Shown here piece after piece: positions 16,862 through 26,091 of a stretch of DNA of 64,000 bases (position 1 is its first letter; the number at the start of each line of letters is the position of its first letter). The notes beneath the pieces are model-generated. The model did no database searches. It was not told the origin of the DNA and saw nothing but the letters and a program-made list of their open reading frames with translations. The translations under genes were made by a program, and so were the position numbers. Origin of the DNA: Sebaldella sp. S0638 (GTDB taxonomy: Bacteria > Fusobacteriota > Fusobacteriia > Fusobacteriales > Leptotrichiaceae); NCBI RefSeq assembly GCF_024158605.1, contig NZ_JAMZGM010000013.1, positions 1 through 64,000 on the forward strand. The letters run 5' to 3'.

Positions 16862-19342
16862 TTAAAAGAAAAATTTAAATCCTAAATTTACAAACTGCTC
16901 ATTTTCATCATCTAAAACTCCTGCATTATATCCTCCGAATACAGAAAAATTATTAATACTATATTCCAAGTCTATTCCCAGATTCAAATCATTTCTTCCC
17001 GCTTCCCTGCTCCATATCTCCATTGTATCTGCGAGTGATACCAGACTGATGTTTTTATTTTTGTAAGGATCAGCCATTTCATAATAATAATTTATTTTGG
17101 GTACCACTTTGAAACGGGAAACACCATTATCAAATAAATTTATATCAGCTTTTATTCCTGCTCCTGCTTTAGCAGAAAAAGCATCTTCCGAATCTACTTT
17201 TACATCTGCTATAGCTCCTGTTTCAGTATACTCTTCTTGGGAAATATAAGACAATATAAGGTTCAGAGATGGTTTTAATGTAATATTCCGTGTAATTTCC
17301 TTGCTGTATTCCAGTCCTGTAGTTCCGTTCAACGACCATGTGTCGTATTCTCCGTTTACTTCATTATACGAATTGTCATATGTTATTTTTCTTTTGGTAT
17401 CATTACTCCCGTAATTATACCCTAACTTTGTTGTCAGCTTAAAATTATCCATAAATTTATTTTCCATTACACCTGTGATGGAAAAAGTATCTGTATCCTG
17501 ACTTGAATCTGCATTATCTTTATAATCAATATCGGAATTCAAATATGAAATAAATCCTCCGAGTGAAACTGAATTATTCACAGGTGTCATTATTCCCACT
17601 GTTACGCCATATGAATTACTATCAAAGCCGCTGCTGTTATCAAGATTTTTTTGATCTGAAAAACTTCCCATTGTCTCAAAATAATATTCAGTACCTGCAT
17701 TGCTGATATCTCTTCTTGATAATATAGAATCAATACTGTTATTTAATATTTTATTTTGATGAAACTGATTATAAAGTGAATTACTTATTATTGTTCTTCC
17801 TGTTATTTCTTCATCTGCCAGACTAAATGTTTTCATACTGCTTATACTCTTAATAGAATTATATAATTCTTTACTTACATTGTCATTTTCAGAACCTGCA
17901 TAATTTTTTTCAAGAATATTTCCCAGCTCACTTTCAAATAAAGTATCGAATTTTTTTCTTTCAAGCGAAACTGAGTATGTCCCGTCAGCTGCCTGTGTAG
18001 TTTTTGCAGTAAATAAAGGTGAATATGACTTTATTTCTCCTGTCCCGGTAAGGTTCTTTACATTCAAATCCTCATAATTATATGTATCTGAAGATGAATC
18101 CATTGCCTTACTTGCGTTTAGATATATATCCTTTTGCAGATCCAGTGTTTCTGCTTCTATACTTCCTGTACCGCTGTCCAGTATCACCTGTGCGGATGTA
18201 CTTACTGACAATGTACCTGATGCTGAAATTACCCCAGCATTTATCAGCTGTGATGTGGAATCCAGCTTATATGCTGCTCCGCCTGCATTGATATTACTGT
18301 TTGGAAAAGTATAATTTGTACTGCTCTGTGTTATTGCGGCATTACCATCCAATATTACCTTAGAATTCTGCGCTATTTTTATTGTGCTGTAATTTACTGC
18401 TTCTATTCCTACTCCCGAAGTACCGTTTATTTTTATAGTCCCGTTATTTGTGAATGTACTTCTGTCTCCTACATACACTCCTGTAAGATTATTTCCCGTT
18501 AATTCAATCGTTCCGTTATTAACTCCTGTAGAATTCCTAGTTATATACATTCCGTATGTCCCGCTGTTATTTATAGTTCCGCTATTCACAATACTGGCAT
18601 TATTATGGGCAGCCATACCTTTATTCCCGATATTGCTGATAATTCCTGCATTTACAGCTTTTGCCCCATTTACGGAATATATTCCGAAATCTCCGGCATT
18701 CATTATCTTTCCAGTACTGTTATTCGTCGCTGTTGTTCCATTTTCCGAAACAAGAATACCATATGCCCCATTATTCTGTATTTTCCCTTCATTTACAACT
18801 TTTGACCTGTCCTCTGCGAATACACCGTAACTTCCGGCATTGCTGATTTCTCCATAGTTATACAAAGATGTATCGTCATCAAGATAAACACCATAATTCC
18901 CGTTATTTTTGATGATATTGCTATTTATCATTGTTCCGCCGTCTTCCAGTGAAACACCGTATGAATTTCCCTGAATAATGCCGGTATTGGTAAAATATGC
19001 CCTGTCATCCACCTCTACGACAAAAGTGTCGTTATCAAGGCTTAATCTTGTATAGTTTGACTCTAATACCTTATCGTTAAAGACCTTTGTATTATTATCC
19101 TCCATCTTCAAAGCCGGTTTATTCGCAGCCACAGTATTATTTCCCACTGAGTACTCCAAAACTTCATTTCTGTTTTTATAAATAATGTTATTATCTATCT
19201 TTATTGCAGATACATTTCCTCCGCCCGGTGATGTGGAAGGTGAATTGGAAGAACCTCCGCCGCCTCCCCCGCCGCTGCTGGAACAATTTATAAGATTTAA
19301 CAATAAAGACAAAAGTACAGCTTTTTTTATATTTTTTCTCAT
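16862..19342 (-). CDS. Lipoprotein autotransporter with beta-helix passenger
   Basis: An 826-residue type V secretion protein. The signal ends in the lipobox LINC (Cys20), followed by SSS and a long Gly/Ser linker. The passenger (about 50-480) is a beta-helix of short repeats of the kind NxGTINNSGxYGxY. The C-terminal barrel (about 540-826) ends in FVNLGFKFFF, a terminal Phe as usual for BAM recognition. AGGAGGTTGCT precedes the ATG. No enzymatic motif was seen, so an adhesin or surface-layer role is likely. A lipidated N-terminus is unusual for a beta-helix autotransporter and is shared with the convergent subtilisin gene. Confidence 0.85.
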   Translation of the reverse strand: MRKNIKKAVLLSLLLNLINCSSSGGGGGGGSSNSPSTSPGGGNVSAIKIDNNIIYKNRNEVLEYSVGNNTVAANKPALKMEDNNTKVFNDKVLESNYTRLSLDNDTFVVEVDDRAYFTNTGIIQGNSYGVSLEDGGTMINSNIIKNNGNYGVYLDDDTSLYNYGEISNAGSYGVFAEDRSKVVNEGKIQNNGAYGILVSENGTTATNNSTGKIMNAGDFGIYSVNGAKAVNAGIISNIGNKGMAAHNNASIVNSGTINNSGTYGMYITRNSTGVNNGTIELTGNNLTGVYVGDRSTFTNNGTIKINGTSGVGIEAVNYSTIKIAQNSKVILDGNAAITQSSTNYTFPNSNINAGGAAYKLDSTSQLINAGVISASGTLSVSTSAQVILDSGTGSIEAETLDLQKDIYLNASKAMDSSSDTYNYEDLNVKNLTGTGEIKSYSPLFTAKTTQAADGTYSVSLERKKFDTLFESELGNILEKNYAGSENDNVSKELYNSIKSISSMKTFSLADEEITGRTIISNSLYNQFHQNKILNNSIDSILSRRDISNAGTEYYFETMGSFSDQKNLDNSSGFDSNSYGVTVGIMTPVNNSVSLGGFISYLNSDIDYKDNADSSQDTDTFSITGVMENKFMDNFKLTTKLGYNYGSNDTKRKITYDNSYNEVNGEYDTWSLNGTTGLEYSKEITRNITLKPSLNLILSYISQEEYTETGAIADVKVDSEDAFSAKAGAGIKADINLFDNGVSRFKVVPKINYYYEMADPYKNKNISLVSLADTMEIWSREAGRNDLNLGIDLEYSINNFSVFGGYNAGVLDDENEQFVNLGFKFFF

Positions 19343-19365
19343 AGCAACCTCCTAAAAACTTTATA

Positions 19366-19394
19366 TTTATACTATAAGATATTCATATATCCAA
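19366..19394 (-). promoter_or_regulatory. Promoter of lipoprotein autotransporter
   Basis: On the minus strand, TTGGAT (19389-19394), a 17-base spacer and TATAAA (19366-19371) lie about 25 bases before the ATG at 19342. Spacing and match are good. Confidence 0.6.
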
Positions 19395-19588
19395 TATGTG
19401 TCTTTTATGTTTCTTTTCTATATCTAAAAATCTTACTTATCTGTAGACCATGTTCCACATACATAAAAATCATTTTTATTTTTTACATTTTTGTGCATAA
19501 AAAGAGAGGACATATAATTTTTATAATGTTACACTTATATCAGATGCATGCAAAAAAGATATATCTTATTTATTTTCAGGAGGTTTTT

Positions 19589-20452
19589 ATGGAGTGGCTG
19601 AAACGGCTGAACAAAGCTATTGACTATATTGAAGAAAATCTGTGCAGTACTGTCAGCATTGATGAAGCAGCAAGGATTGCCTGCTGTTCCGCATATCATT
19701 TCCAAAGAATGTTTTCGTATATTTCAGAGGTTCCCCTTGCAGAATATATACGCAGAAGACGTATGACTGCTGCTGCATTTGAGATACAAAGCAGCAATAC
19801 AAAAATAATAGATGTCGCCCTGAAATACGGGTATGAATCTCCTACATCATTTAACAGGGCTTTTCAGAGTATACACGGAATCTCACCTGTAAATGCCCGG
19901 CTAAACGGAACTATGCTGAAAGCTTACCCGAGAATAAGTCTCTCTGTCACTATAAAAGGAAACTCTGTTATAAATTACAGAATTGAAAAAAAAGAAGCAT
20001 TCAGGATTATAGGAGTAAGAAAAAATTTGAAAACAGATATTGAAACCAATTTCAAAAATGTTCCTTCATTTTGGGCAGATACTAAAAAATCTGAAATTTT
20101 TCCTGAATTATGTGGATTAATAACTTCTGATTTTCCAAAAATTCTGGGTGTAAGTGTTTATGAAAATAATGAAAACTTTTATTACTATATTGCCGTAAAA
20201 AGTGATAAAACACTGAAAAATACTTTTGAATATATAGTACCAGCTGCTACATGGGTTATCTTCGAATGTACAGGTGCCGCTCCGGAAAGCATACAAAATC
20301 TCTACAGGCAATTTTACACTGAATGGCTCCCCACATCAGGTTATGAATATGGAAATACTCCTGAAATAGAAACATATACAGACGGGAACGTGAATTCCCC
20401 TGATTATAAATCGGAACTTTGGTTCCCTGTAAAAAAATCTGAATTTGTCTGA
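19589..20452 (+). CDS. AraC-family regulator with GyrI-like sensor domain
   Basis: About 287 residues from the ATG at 19589, which follows AGGAGG; the frame is open to 19493 without a site. Two AraC helix-turn-helix motifs occupy about residues 7-108 (IDEAARIACCSAYHFQRMF and IIDVALKYGYESPTSFNRAF). The C-terminal half (about 125-287) is a GyrI-like effector-binding domain, as in Rob and multidrug-sensing regulators. It opens an operon with a free-standing GyrI-like protein and an ABC exporter, so it probably senses an amphipathic compound and activates efflux. It is full length with no damage. Confidence 0.88.
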   Translation: MEWLKRLNKAIDYIEENLCSTVSIDEAARIACCSAYHFQRMFSYISEVPLAEYIRRRRMTAAAFEIQSSNTKIIDVALKYGYESPTSFNRAFQSIHGISPVNARLNGTMLKAYPRISLSVTIKGNSVINYRIEKKEAFRIIGVRKNLKTDIETNFKNVPSFWADTKKSEIFPELCGLITSDFPKILGVSVYENNENFYYYIAVKSDKTLKNTFEYIVPAATWVIFECTGAAPESIQNLYRQFYTEWLPTSGYEYGNTPEIETYTDGNVNSPDYKSELWFPVKKSEFV

Positions 20453-20465
20453 AAGGTGGTTTTTT

Positions 20466-20927
20466 ATGAACTATGAAATAAAAATCAAAGGTATCGAACC
20501 TGTACTTGCAGCAACACTTCGTTTTAGCGGAAGATCCGAGGATGCAGGAAAATACTTTCCTGATATCTACAAAGCATTAAAAGGGCAAAGCAGCGGTTCC
20601 CCGTTCTTTTGTTACTATAATAAAGAATTTAGTGAAACAGCCGATATTGAGTTATGTGTACCGGTTTCTGAAAAAAAGGAACTAAGGGGGATAATAATCA
20701 AGGAGCTGCCGCGGATAAAAGCCGTATGCACAGTTCATACAGGAAGTTACGAAACTATCAAAAATGCATATCAGGCTCTTACAAAATACATATCTGAAAA
20801 AAATCTTGAAACGGACATTCCTGCGCGTGAAGTCTATATCAAAGGGCCGGGTATGTTTTTCAAGGGAAATCCTGACAAATATATTACTGAAATTATAATT
20901 CCCCTTAAAAATCCACATTTTGACTGA
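20466..20927 (+). CDS. Stand-alone GyrI-like small-molecule-binding protein
   Basis: About 153 residues. The ATG at 20466 is chosen because GAAAGGTGG lies 6 bases before it; the frame is open to 20445 and would overlap the AraC stop. The whole protein is one GyrI-like fold (YEIKIKGIEPVLAATLRFSG, and later AVCTVHTGSYETIKNAYQAL). Family members bind hydrophobic drugs or act as gyrase inhibitors/hydrolases. It sits 13 bases after the AraC gene and before an ABC exporter, which suggests compound capture or sensing in the same response. Confidence 0.8.
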   Translation: MNYEIKIKGIEPVLAATLRFSGRSEDAGKYFPDIYKALKGQSSGSPFFCYYNKEFSETADIELCVPVSEKKELRGIIIKELPRIKAVCTVHTGSYETIKNAYQALTKYISEKNLETDIPAREVYIKGPGMFFKGNPDKYITEIIIPLKNPHFD

Positions 20928-20973
20928 TTTATTTTTAAAAATTACAAATACGTGCTGAAAAGGAGTTTTCAAA

Positions 20974-21921
20974 ATGGAAGCAATTAAAATAGAAAATCTG
21001 ACTAAAATTTATAAAACCGGAAATAAAGTTCTGGATAACCTGAATCTTACTGTGGAATCAGGAAACACTTTTTCTCTTTTAGGGGTGAACGGAGCCGGAA
21101 AATCTACCCTTATTAATATTCTTACTACATTTATTAATTCCACTTCAGGAAAGGCCTGTATTTTCGGAAAAGATATTACAAAAGAAAAGAAATTCGTAAG
21201 AAGAAATATTTCATGTGTAGCACAGCAAATCTCCATAGATGAACATCTTTCCCTTTATGAAAACATGCTTTTTCAAAGCAGACTTTATAAAATAGATTCA
21301 CTTACTGCGAAAAAAAGGATACATCATCTTATTGAAGCTTTTGGCTTACAGGAATATGAGAAGTACAAAATTTCAGCTTATTCAGGCGGTATAAAACGCC
21401 GGCTGGATATAGCAATGAGTATGATTTCTTCCCCGAAAATACTTTTTCTTGATGAGCCCACAGTTGGTATGGATGTGGAATCACGCAGAACTATGTGGAA
21501 ACTTATTAATAATATAAAGCAGAATTTTAAAACTACAATTTTTTTAACTACTCATTATCTTGAAGAAGCAGATATACTAAGTGACAAAATATGTATAATC
21601 AAAAATGGAAGTGCTTTGGTGCAGGATACCCCTGAAAATCTCAGATATTATACTGATAAAAATATAATAAAAATAAGTCTGAAAACTCCCGGAGAAATGT
21701 ATATTATTGAAGAAAAATTGATAAATGCAGATTTTATCTATAATATGCGCAGGGAAAATAATTCTCTTATACTTGACACCCAGAATAACGAGCAGAATTT
21801 TTATACAATTAACAGACTTTTGATGGAAAATAATATAAATTACAATGGTATAGAAGTGTCAAAACCAAGCCTTGAGGATGTATTTATCTCATTTATAAAT
21901 GATAGAGAAAGGGGGATTTAA
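20974..21921 (+). CDS. ABC exporter ATP-binding protein (DrrA/CcmA type)
   Basis: A 315-residue nucleotide-binding subunit. It has Walker A GVNGAGKST (about residue 37), signature SAYSGGIKRRLD (LSGGQ variant), Walker B ILFLDEPT, and H-loop TTHYLEEAD. The C-terminal approximately 80 residues are the extension seen in DrrA-like drug and polyketide exporters. AAAAGGAG precedes the ATG. The permease gene starts 1 base after its stop. With the AraC and GyrI genes upstream, export of a toxic small molecule is the likely role; the substrate is unknown. Confidence 0.9.
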   Translation: MEAIKIENLTKIYKTGNKVLDNLNLTVESGNTFSLLGVNGAGKSTLINILTTFINSTSGKACIFGKDITKEKKFVRRNISCVAQQISIDEHLSLYENMLFQSRLYKIDSLTAKKRIHHLIEAFGLQEYEKYKISAYSGGIKRRLDIAMSMISSPKILFLDEPTVGMDVESRRTMWKLINNIKQNFKTTIFLTTHYLEEADILSDKICIIKNGSALVQDTPENLRYYTDKNIIKISLKTPGEMYIIEEKLINADFIYNMRRENNSLILDTQNNEQNFYTINRLLMENNINYNGIEVSKPSLEDVFISFINDRERGI

Positions 21922-21922
21922 T

Positions 21923-22657
21923 ATGGAAATTACAAATATTTTCTGGCGTAATATCAAATGGAGGCTCCAAAATCCTCTTACTATTATTATGACACTGCTT
22001 CAGCCGCTTATCTGGCTTCTGCTGTACAGTACAGTTTTTGCCGCCGATCTGCCGGGTATTCCTGCGGGCGGCTATACTGCCTTTATACTTCCCGGCATCC
22101 TTGTTCTTGTTATTTTCGCTAGTTCAGGAAGCAGCGGTGTTATTAATTATATAATGAAAACTAAGGGAAGTTTTTACCGTATCCAAATTTCACCTGTTAG
22201 AAGAAGTTCTATTATATTCGGGCATATTTTTGATTCTGCTGTGTTATCATATCTGGAAATAGCTGTATTATTTATTATTTCATTTTTTTTATCATCGGGA
22301 TTATCTTTGAATATATATGATTTTCTCCCTTTGGTTATTTTATTTTTTCTGGTAATCTTTTTTGTATCATCTTTTTCATATACATTAAGTCTTATATTAC
22401 CTGATGAAAATATCTTTTTTGTAATAATAAACACATTTGTTCTTCCGATATTTTTTGTCAGCACTGCACTGATACCTTATGAGAGTATATCACAAAATTA
22501 TAAAACAGTGGTTTTGGCTAATCCTTTTACACATGTGATTAACAGCATACGTAATATCATTCTGGAGAATTCCATAAATTGGGCAATGTTTTTTCAGGCG
22601 GCGGCAATCATGGCTGTATTATGTGTAGTTAGTTTTTTCTTATCGGTTTATATTTGA
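21923..22657 (+). CDS. ABC-2 type permease
   Basis: About 244 residues from the ATG at 21923 (GAAAGGGGGA upstream; the frame is open to 21899 but would overlap the ATPase gene). Six membrane segments are visible, with the ABC-2 signature region YTAFILPGILVLVIFASS and a conserved ANPFTHVINSIRNI near the end. It pairs with the preceding ATPase to form a full exporter, presumably two copies of each. It is the last gene of the AraC-GyrI-ABC operon; a terminator follows at 22698. Confidence 0.88.
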   Translation: MEITNIFWRNIKWRLQNPLTIIMTLLQPLIWLLLYSTVFAADLPGIPAGGYTAFILPGILVLVIFASSGSSGVINYIMKTKGSFYRIQISPVRRSSIIFGHIFDSAVLSYLEIAVLFIISFFLSSGLSLNIYDFLPLVILFFLVIFFVSSFSYTLSLILPDENIFFVIINTFVLPIFFVSTALIPYESISQNYKTVVLANPFTHVINSIRNIILENSINWAMFFQAAAIMAVLCVVSFFLSVYI

Positions 22658-22697
22658 ATAAGAGTAGTAATAATATTTGATTTTTTATTAATTTAGT

Positions 22698-22745
22698 AAA
22701 AAACTGTCTGAATGTTGAAGTAATCTTCAAAACCAGGCAGTTTTC
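22698..22745. terminator. Bidirectional terminator
   Basis: AAAAACTGTCTG and CAGGCAGTTTT arms lie between the converging permease and OppA-like genes, with T-runs on both strands. Confidence 0.75.
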
Positions 22746-22749
22746 TTAT

Positions 22750-24309
22750 TTATTTTACATAAGCATCATTTAGATAATATATAGAACCAAGCGACTTAAA
22801 TTTCATATTTTTAAGTCTTGGATTGATCAAAACTATTTTTCGTCTGTAGTAAAGCATTCCTATAGGCATATCATCTCCTAGAAGCTTTTCTGCTTCTATC
22901 ATTGCCTGCATTCTTACTTTTTGACAAGGGCTTGTCTGTGCTATTTGTATTAATTCATCATACTTAGGATTAGAATATGATGTATGATTATTCCCACCAT
23001 TTGTTATCCATAAATCCATATAACTTAGCGCATCATTGTAATCTCCGATCCATCCTGCGAGGACTATATCAAAATCCTTTCCTAACATTTTCACCAGTCT
23101 TTCTTCAAATGGTAAAGGTTCTATTGTTAAGTCATAACCAAGTTCCTTTTTTATTTTTTTCTGAACATATTCAGATATTTTTTTGTTATTCCCTTGATCA
23201 TTAAATATCAGAGTTACTTTCGGTGCTTTTTCCAGTCCAAGTTCTTTCATTCCCTCTTTAAATAATTCTCTGGCTTTTTTAGAGTTATAACGAGGATATG
23301 TTTCTCCAGCCTCTTCTCTAAAAGTTTTATTCTCACCCATTATAGTATCCGGAACGAATCCATAAGCCGGCTTCCCCATTGCCTGCAAAATATTTCCTAA
23401 TTCTTCTTTATCCACTACCATTGTCAAAGCCTGCCTGATCTTCTTATTAGATAAGAATACATTATTAAGATTATATTCTAAATACCATGTCGAACCATCA
23501 TCATATGTAGTTAATCTTTTATCTTCTCTAAATTTTGAATACTGCTCAACAGTTAATATAGTAAAATCAATTTCGTTATTTTCAAAAGCACGCAATGAAT
23601 CTGATGCATTTTCAATTAACTTTGCTCTTATTATTTCATTTTTTATTTTATTCTTATTCCAATAATTTTCATTTTTCTCAAGAACTAATTCATCATGATG
23701 AATCCAGCTTAGCAGTTTGTATGAACCATTTGCCATTATCTTCCCTGCATCTTTTGCATATCCATTTTTATTACTCTTATAATATTTCTCATTTAACGGA
23801 ATGTATACTGGAAAAGTCAATAATGAATCCAAATACTTTGTAGGTGTATCAAGTGTTATTTCCAATGTTTTATCATCAATTACTCTTATCCCTATCTCTT
23901 CAATACTACCCGCGCCTCCGTTATATTCATATGCCCCTTTTATTAGAAATAATAAATAACTGTATTCTGCTGCATTTTCACTCTCAAGTGCTCTTATCCA
24001 AGCAAACTTAAAATCATTTGCTGTTACATAATCTCCATTTTCCCATTTAGCATCTCTTAAATGAAAAGTCCATACAAGTCCATCTTCGCTTATTTCCCAT
24101 TTTTCAGCAATTCCCGGAACTGGTTTCCCTTTCTCGTCCTGTCTGATCAATCCTTCCATTATTAATGCATTTATATCAAGATCTATACCTAATTGTGGGT
24201 CTAAATTTGATTCATAAGGTTCATATTCAAAATTAACTACAATCTCATCTTTCGCCCCAAAAACTAACATACCCATAATAAAAAACAACACCATCAAAAC
24301 TCTCTTCAT
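22750..24309 (-). CDS. OppA-family binding protein without lipobox, paralogue 3
   Basis: About 519 residues from the ATG at 24309 (GGAAGGGGTAAGT upstream; longer frame to 24330). It has the SBP_bac_5 fold, with strong similarity along its length to the neighbour at 24463 (shared QAMGKPAYG, KLTLIFNDQGNNKK-like and EAEKLLGDDMPIGMLYYR runs), so a local duplication. The signal MKRVLMVLFFIMGMLVFGA has no cysteine, unlike the other four copies. It is therefore probably cleaved by signal peptidase I and free in the periplasm. Asn/Lys-rich substitutions relative to its neighbour suggest relaxed or divergent selection. Confidence 0.87.
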   Translation of the reverse strand: MKRVLMVLFFIMGMLVFGAKDEIVVNFEYEPYESNLDPQLGIDLDINALIMEGLIRQDEKGKPVPGIAEKWEISEDGLVWTFHLRDAKWENGDYVTANDFKFAWIRALESENAAEYSYLLFLIKGAYEYNGGAGSIEEIGIRVIDDKTLEITLDTPTKYLDSLLTFPVYIPLNEKYYKSNKNGYAKDAGKIMANGSYKLLSWIHHDELVLEKNENYWNKNKIKNEIIRAKLIENASDSLRAFENNEIDFTILTVEQYSKFREDKRLTTYDDGSTWYLEYNLNNVFLSNKKIRQALTMVVDKEELGNILQAMGKPAYGFVPDTIMGENKTFREEAGETYPRYNSKKARELFKEGMKELGLEKAPKVTLIFNDQGNNKKISEYVQKKIKKELGYDLTIEPLPFEERLVKMLGKDFDIVLAGWIGDYNDALSYMDLWITNGGNNHTSYSNPKYDELIQIAQTSPCQKVRMQAMIEAEKLLGDDMPIGMLYYRRKIVLINPRLKNMKFKSLGSIYYLNDAYVK

Positions 24310-24414
24310 ACTTACCCCTTCCATCATCAATTTATTAACATTATACTAAACCATCCAATATTTTTCCAATATTATTTACTTATTATACAATTCAAAAAAC
24401 TACACTAAAACAAA

Positions 24415-24450
24415 AAACTGCCCTAATCAAAATCAGGGCAGTTACTATTT
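24415..24450 (-). terminator. Terminator of the opp operon
   Basis: AACTGCCCT and AGGGCAGTT form a perfect 9-bp stem after the stop at 24463, with a T-run on the minus-strand 3' side. Confidence 0.85.
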
Positions 24451-24462
24451 TTATACTGTTAT

Positions 24463-26061
24463 TTATTCTACATAAGCATCTGTTAAATAATATTCTGATC
24501 CAACTGGCTTAAATTTCATATTTTTAAGTCTTGGATTTACTAAAGCCATTCTTTGTCTGTAATACAGCATTCCTATAGGCATATCATCTCCAAGAAGCTT
24601 TTCTGCCTCTATCATTGCCTGTATTCTTGCTTTTTGATCAGGGCTTGTCTGTGCTATTTTTATTAATTCGTCATATTTAGAATTAGAGTATGATGTATGG
24701 TTATTTCCTCCGCCAGTTACCCATAAATCCATATAACTTAATGCATCGTTGTAATCTCCGCTCCATCCTGCAAGAACTACTTCAAAAGTTTTTTGAGTCA
24801 TTCTTTCCAGTCTTTCTTTGAATGGTAAAGATTCTACTGCCAAGTCATATCCAAGTTCTTTTCTTATTTTTTCCTGAACATACTCAGCTATTTTTTTGTT
24901 ATTTCCCTGGTCATTAAATATCAGAGTTAGTTTTGGTGCTTTTTCCAGCCCAAGTTCTTTCAGGCCTTCTGCGAACAGTTTTTTAGCTTCTTCAGGATTA
25001 TAGTGTGGGAATGTATCTCCTGCTTCATCTCTGAAAGATTTGTCTGTTCCCTGTACGAATCCCGGAACATATCCGTAAGCCGGTTTACCCATTGCCTGTA
25101 AAATTGCCCCAAGCTCCTCTTTATCTATAGCCATTGTTAATGCTTGTCTTATTTTCTTGTTAGCAAGAAAATCATTTTTAAGGTTATATTCTAAATACCA
25201 TACAGATCCGTCATCATAAGGAACTAATCTCTTATCTTCTTTGAATTCAGGATATTGCTCCACTGTAATCAAAGTAAGATCAAGTTCGTCATTTTTGAAT
25301 GCTGATAAAGCTGCTGAAGCATCACCTATTAGTTTTGCTCTTACATTATCAATCTTAGTTTCTGCATTATTCCAGTAGTTTTCATTTCTAGTAAGTTCAA
25401 AGCTTTCGTTATGTGTCCATTTTACAAGTTTGTAAGGACCGTTTGCCAATATCTTTCCTGCATCAAGAGCATACTGGTCTCCCTGCTCGTTGTAATATTT
25501 TTCATTTAAAGGTGTGAATGTCTGGTAGCTTATTAAAGCTGCGAAATAAGCTGTAGGATTCTTAAGTGTTACTTCCAGTGTCTTATCATCTACTACTTTT
25601 ATTCCTACCTCTTCAGCACTTCCTTTACCTAAGTTAAACTCTTCTGCTCCCTTTATAGGATACAGCATATAAGCATACTCAGCAGCATTTTTACTGTCAA
25701 GTGCTCTTATCCATGCGAATTTAAAATCATTTGCCGTTACAGGCTCTCCATTTTCCCATTTAGCATCTCTCAAATGAAAAGTCCATACAAGTCCGTCTTC
25801 GCTTATATCCCATTTTTCAGCAATTCCCGGAACCGGAGCTCCAGTTTCATCCTGTCTTGTAAGTCCTTCGACAATTAAAGCATTAATTTTAGTAGCTGTT
25901 GTATCTGTAGTCAGCTGTGGATCAATTGTTTTCGGCTCCTGCTCAAAGTTCAAAGTTACTGTTCCTCCGGAACCTTCACTTTTACCGGCTTCTCCGCCTT
26001 TATTTCCACCACAAGATAATACCAGAACAAATAATGTCAGTATTAAAAATAGTTTTTTCAT
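24463..26061 (-). CDS. oppA: Oligopeptide-binding lipoprotein (OppA family), paralogue 4, last gene of opp operon
   Basis: A 532-residue lipoprotein: signal MKKLFLILTLFVLVLSC with Cys17, then a Gly/Glu/Ser linker. Full SBP_bac_5 domain (TIDPQLTTDTTATK, WTFHLRDAKWENGEPVT, GGGNNHTSYSNSKYDEL). It follows the other operon oppA by 30 bases, with AGGAGG before the ATG, so both binding proteins are co-expressed with one OppBCDF channel. The downstream neighbour at 22750 is its closest relative. Two binding proteins per transporter would widen the range of peptides imported. Confidence 0.9.
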   Translation of the reverse strand: MKKLFLILTLFVLVLSCGGNKGGEAGKSEGSGGTVTLNFEQEPKTIDPQLTTDTTATKINALIVEGLTRQDETGAPVPGIAEKWDISEDGLVWTFHLRDAKWENGEPVTANDFKFAWIRALDSKNAAEYAYMLYPIKGAEEFNLGKGSAEEVGIKVVDDKTLEVTLKNPTAYFAALISYQTFTPLNEKYYNEQGDQYALDAGKILANGPYKLVKWTHNESFELTRNENYWNNAETKIDNVRAKLIGDASAALSAFKNDELDLTLITVEQYPEFKEDKRLVPYDDGSVWYLEYNLKNDFLANKKIRQALTMAIDKEELGAILQAMGKPAYGYVPGFVQGTDKSFRDEAGDTFPHYNPEEAKKLFAEGLKELGLEKAPKLTLIFNDQGNNKKIAEYVQEKIRKELGYDLAVESLPFKERLERMTQKTFEVVLAGWSGDYNDALSYMDLWVTGGGNNHTSYSNSKYDELIKIAQTSPDQKARIQAMIEAEKLLGDDMPIGMLYYRQRMALVNPRLKNMKFKPVGSEYYLTDAYVE

Positions 26062-26091
26062 TTTTCCTCCTAAAATACTTAAGAATATTTA

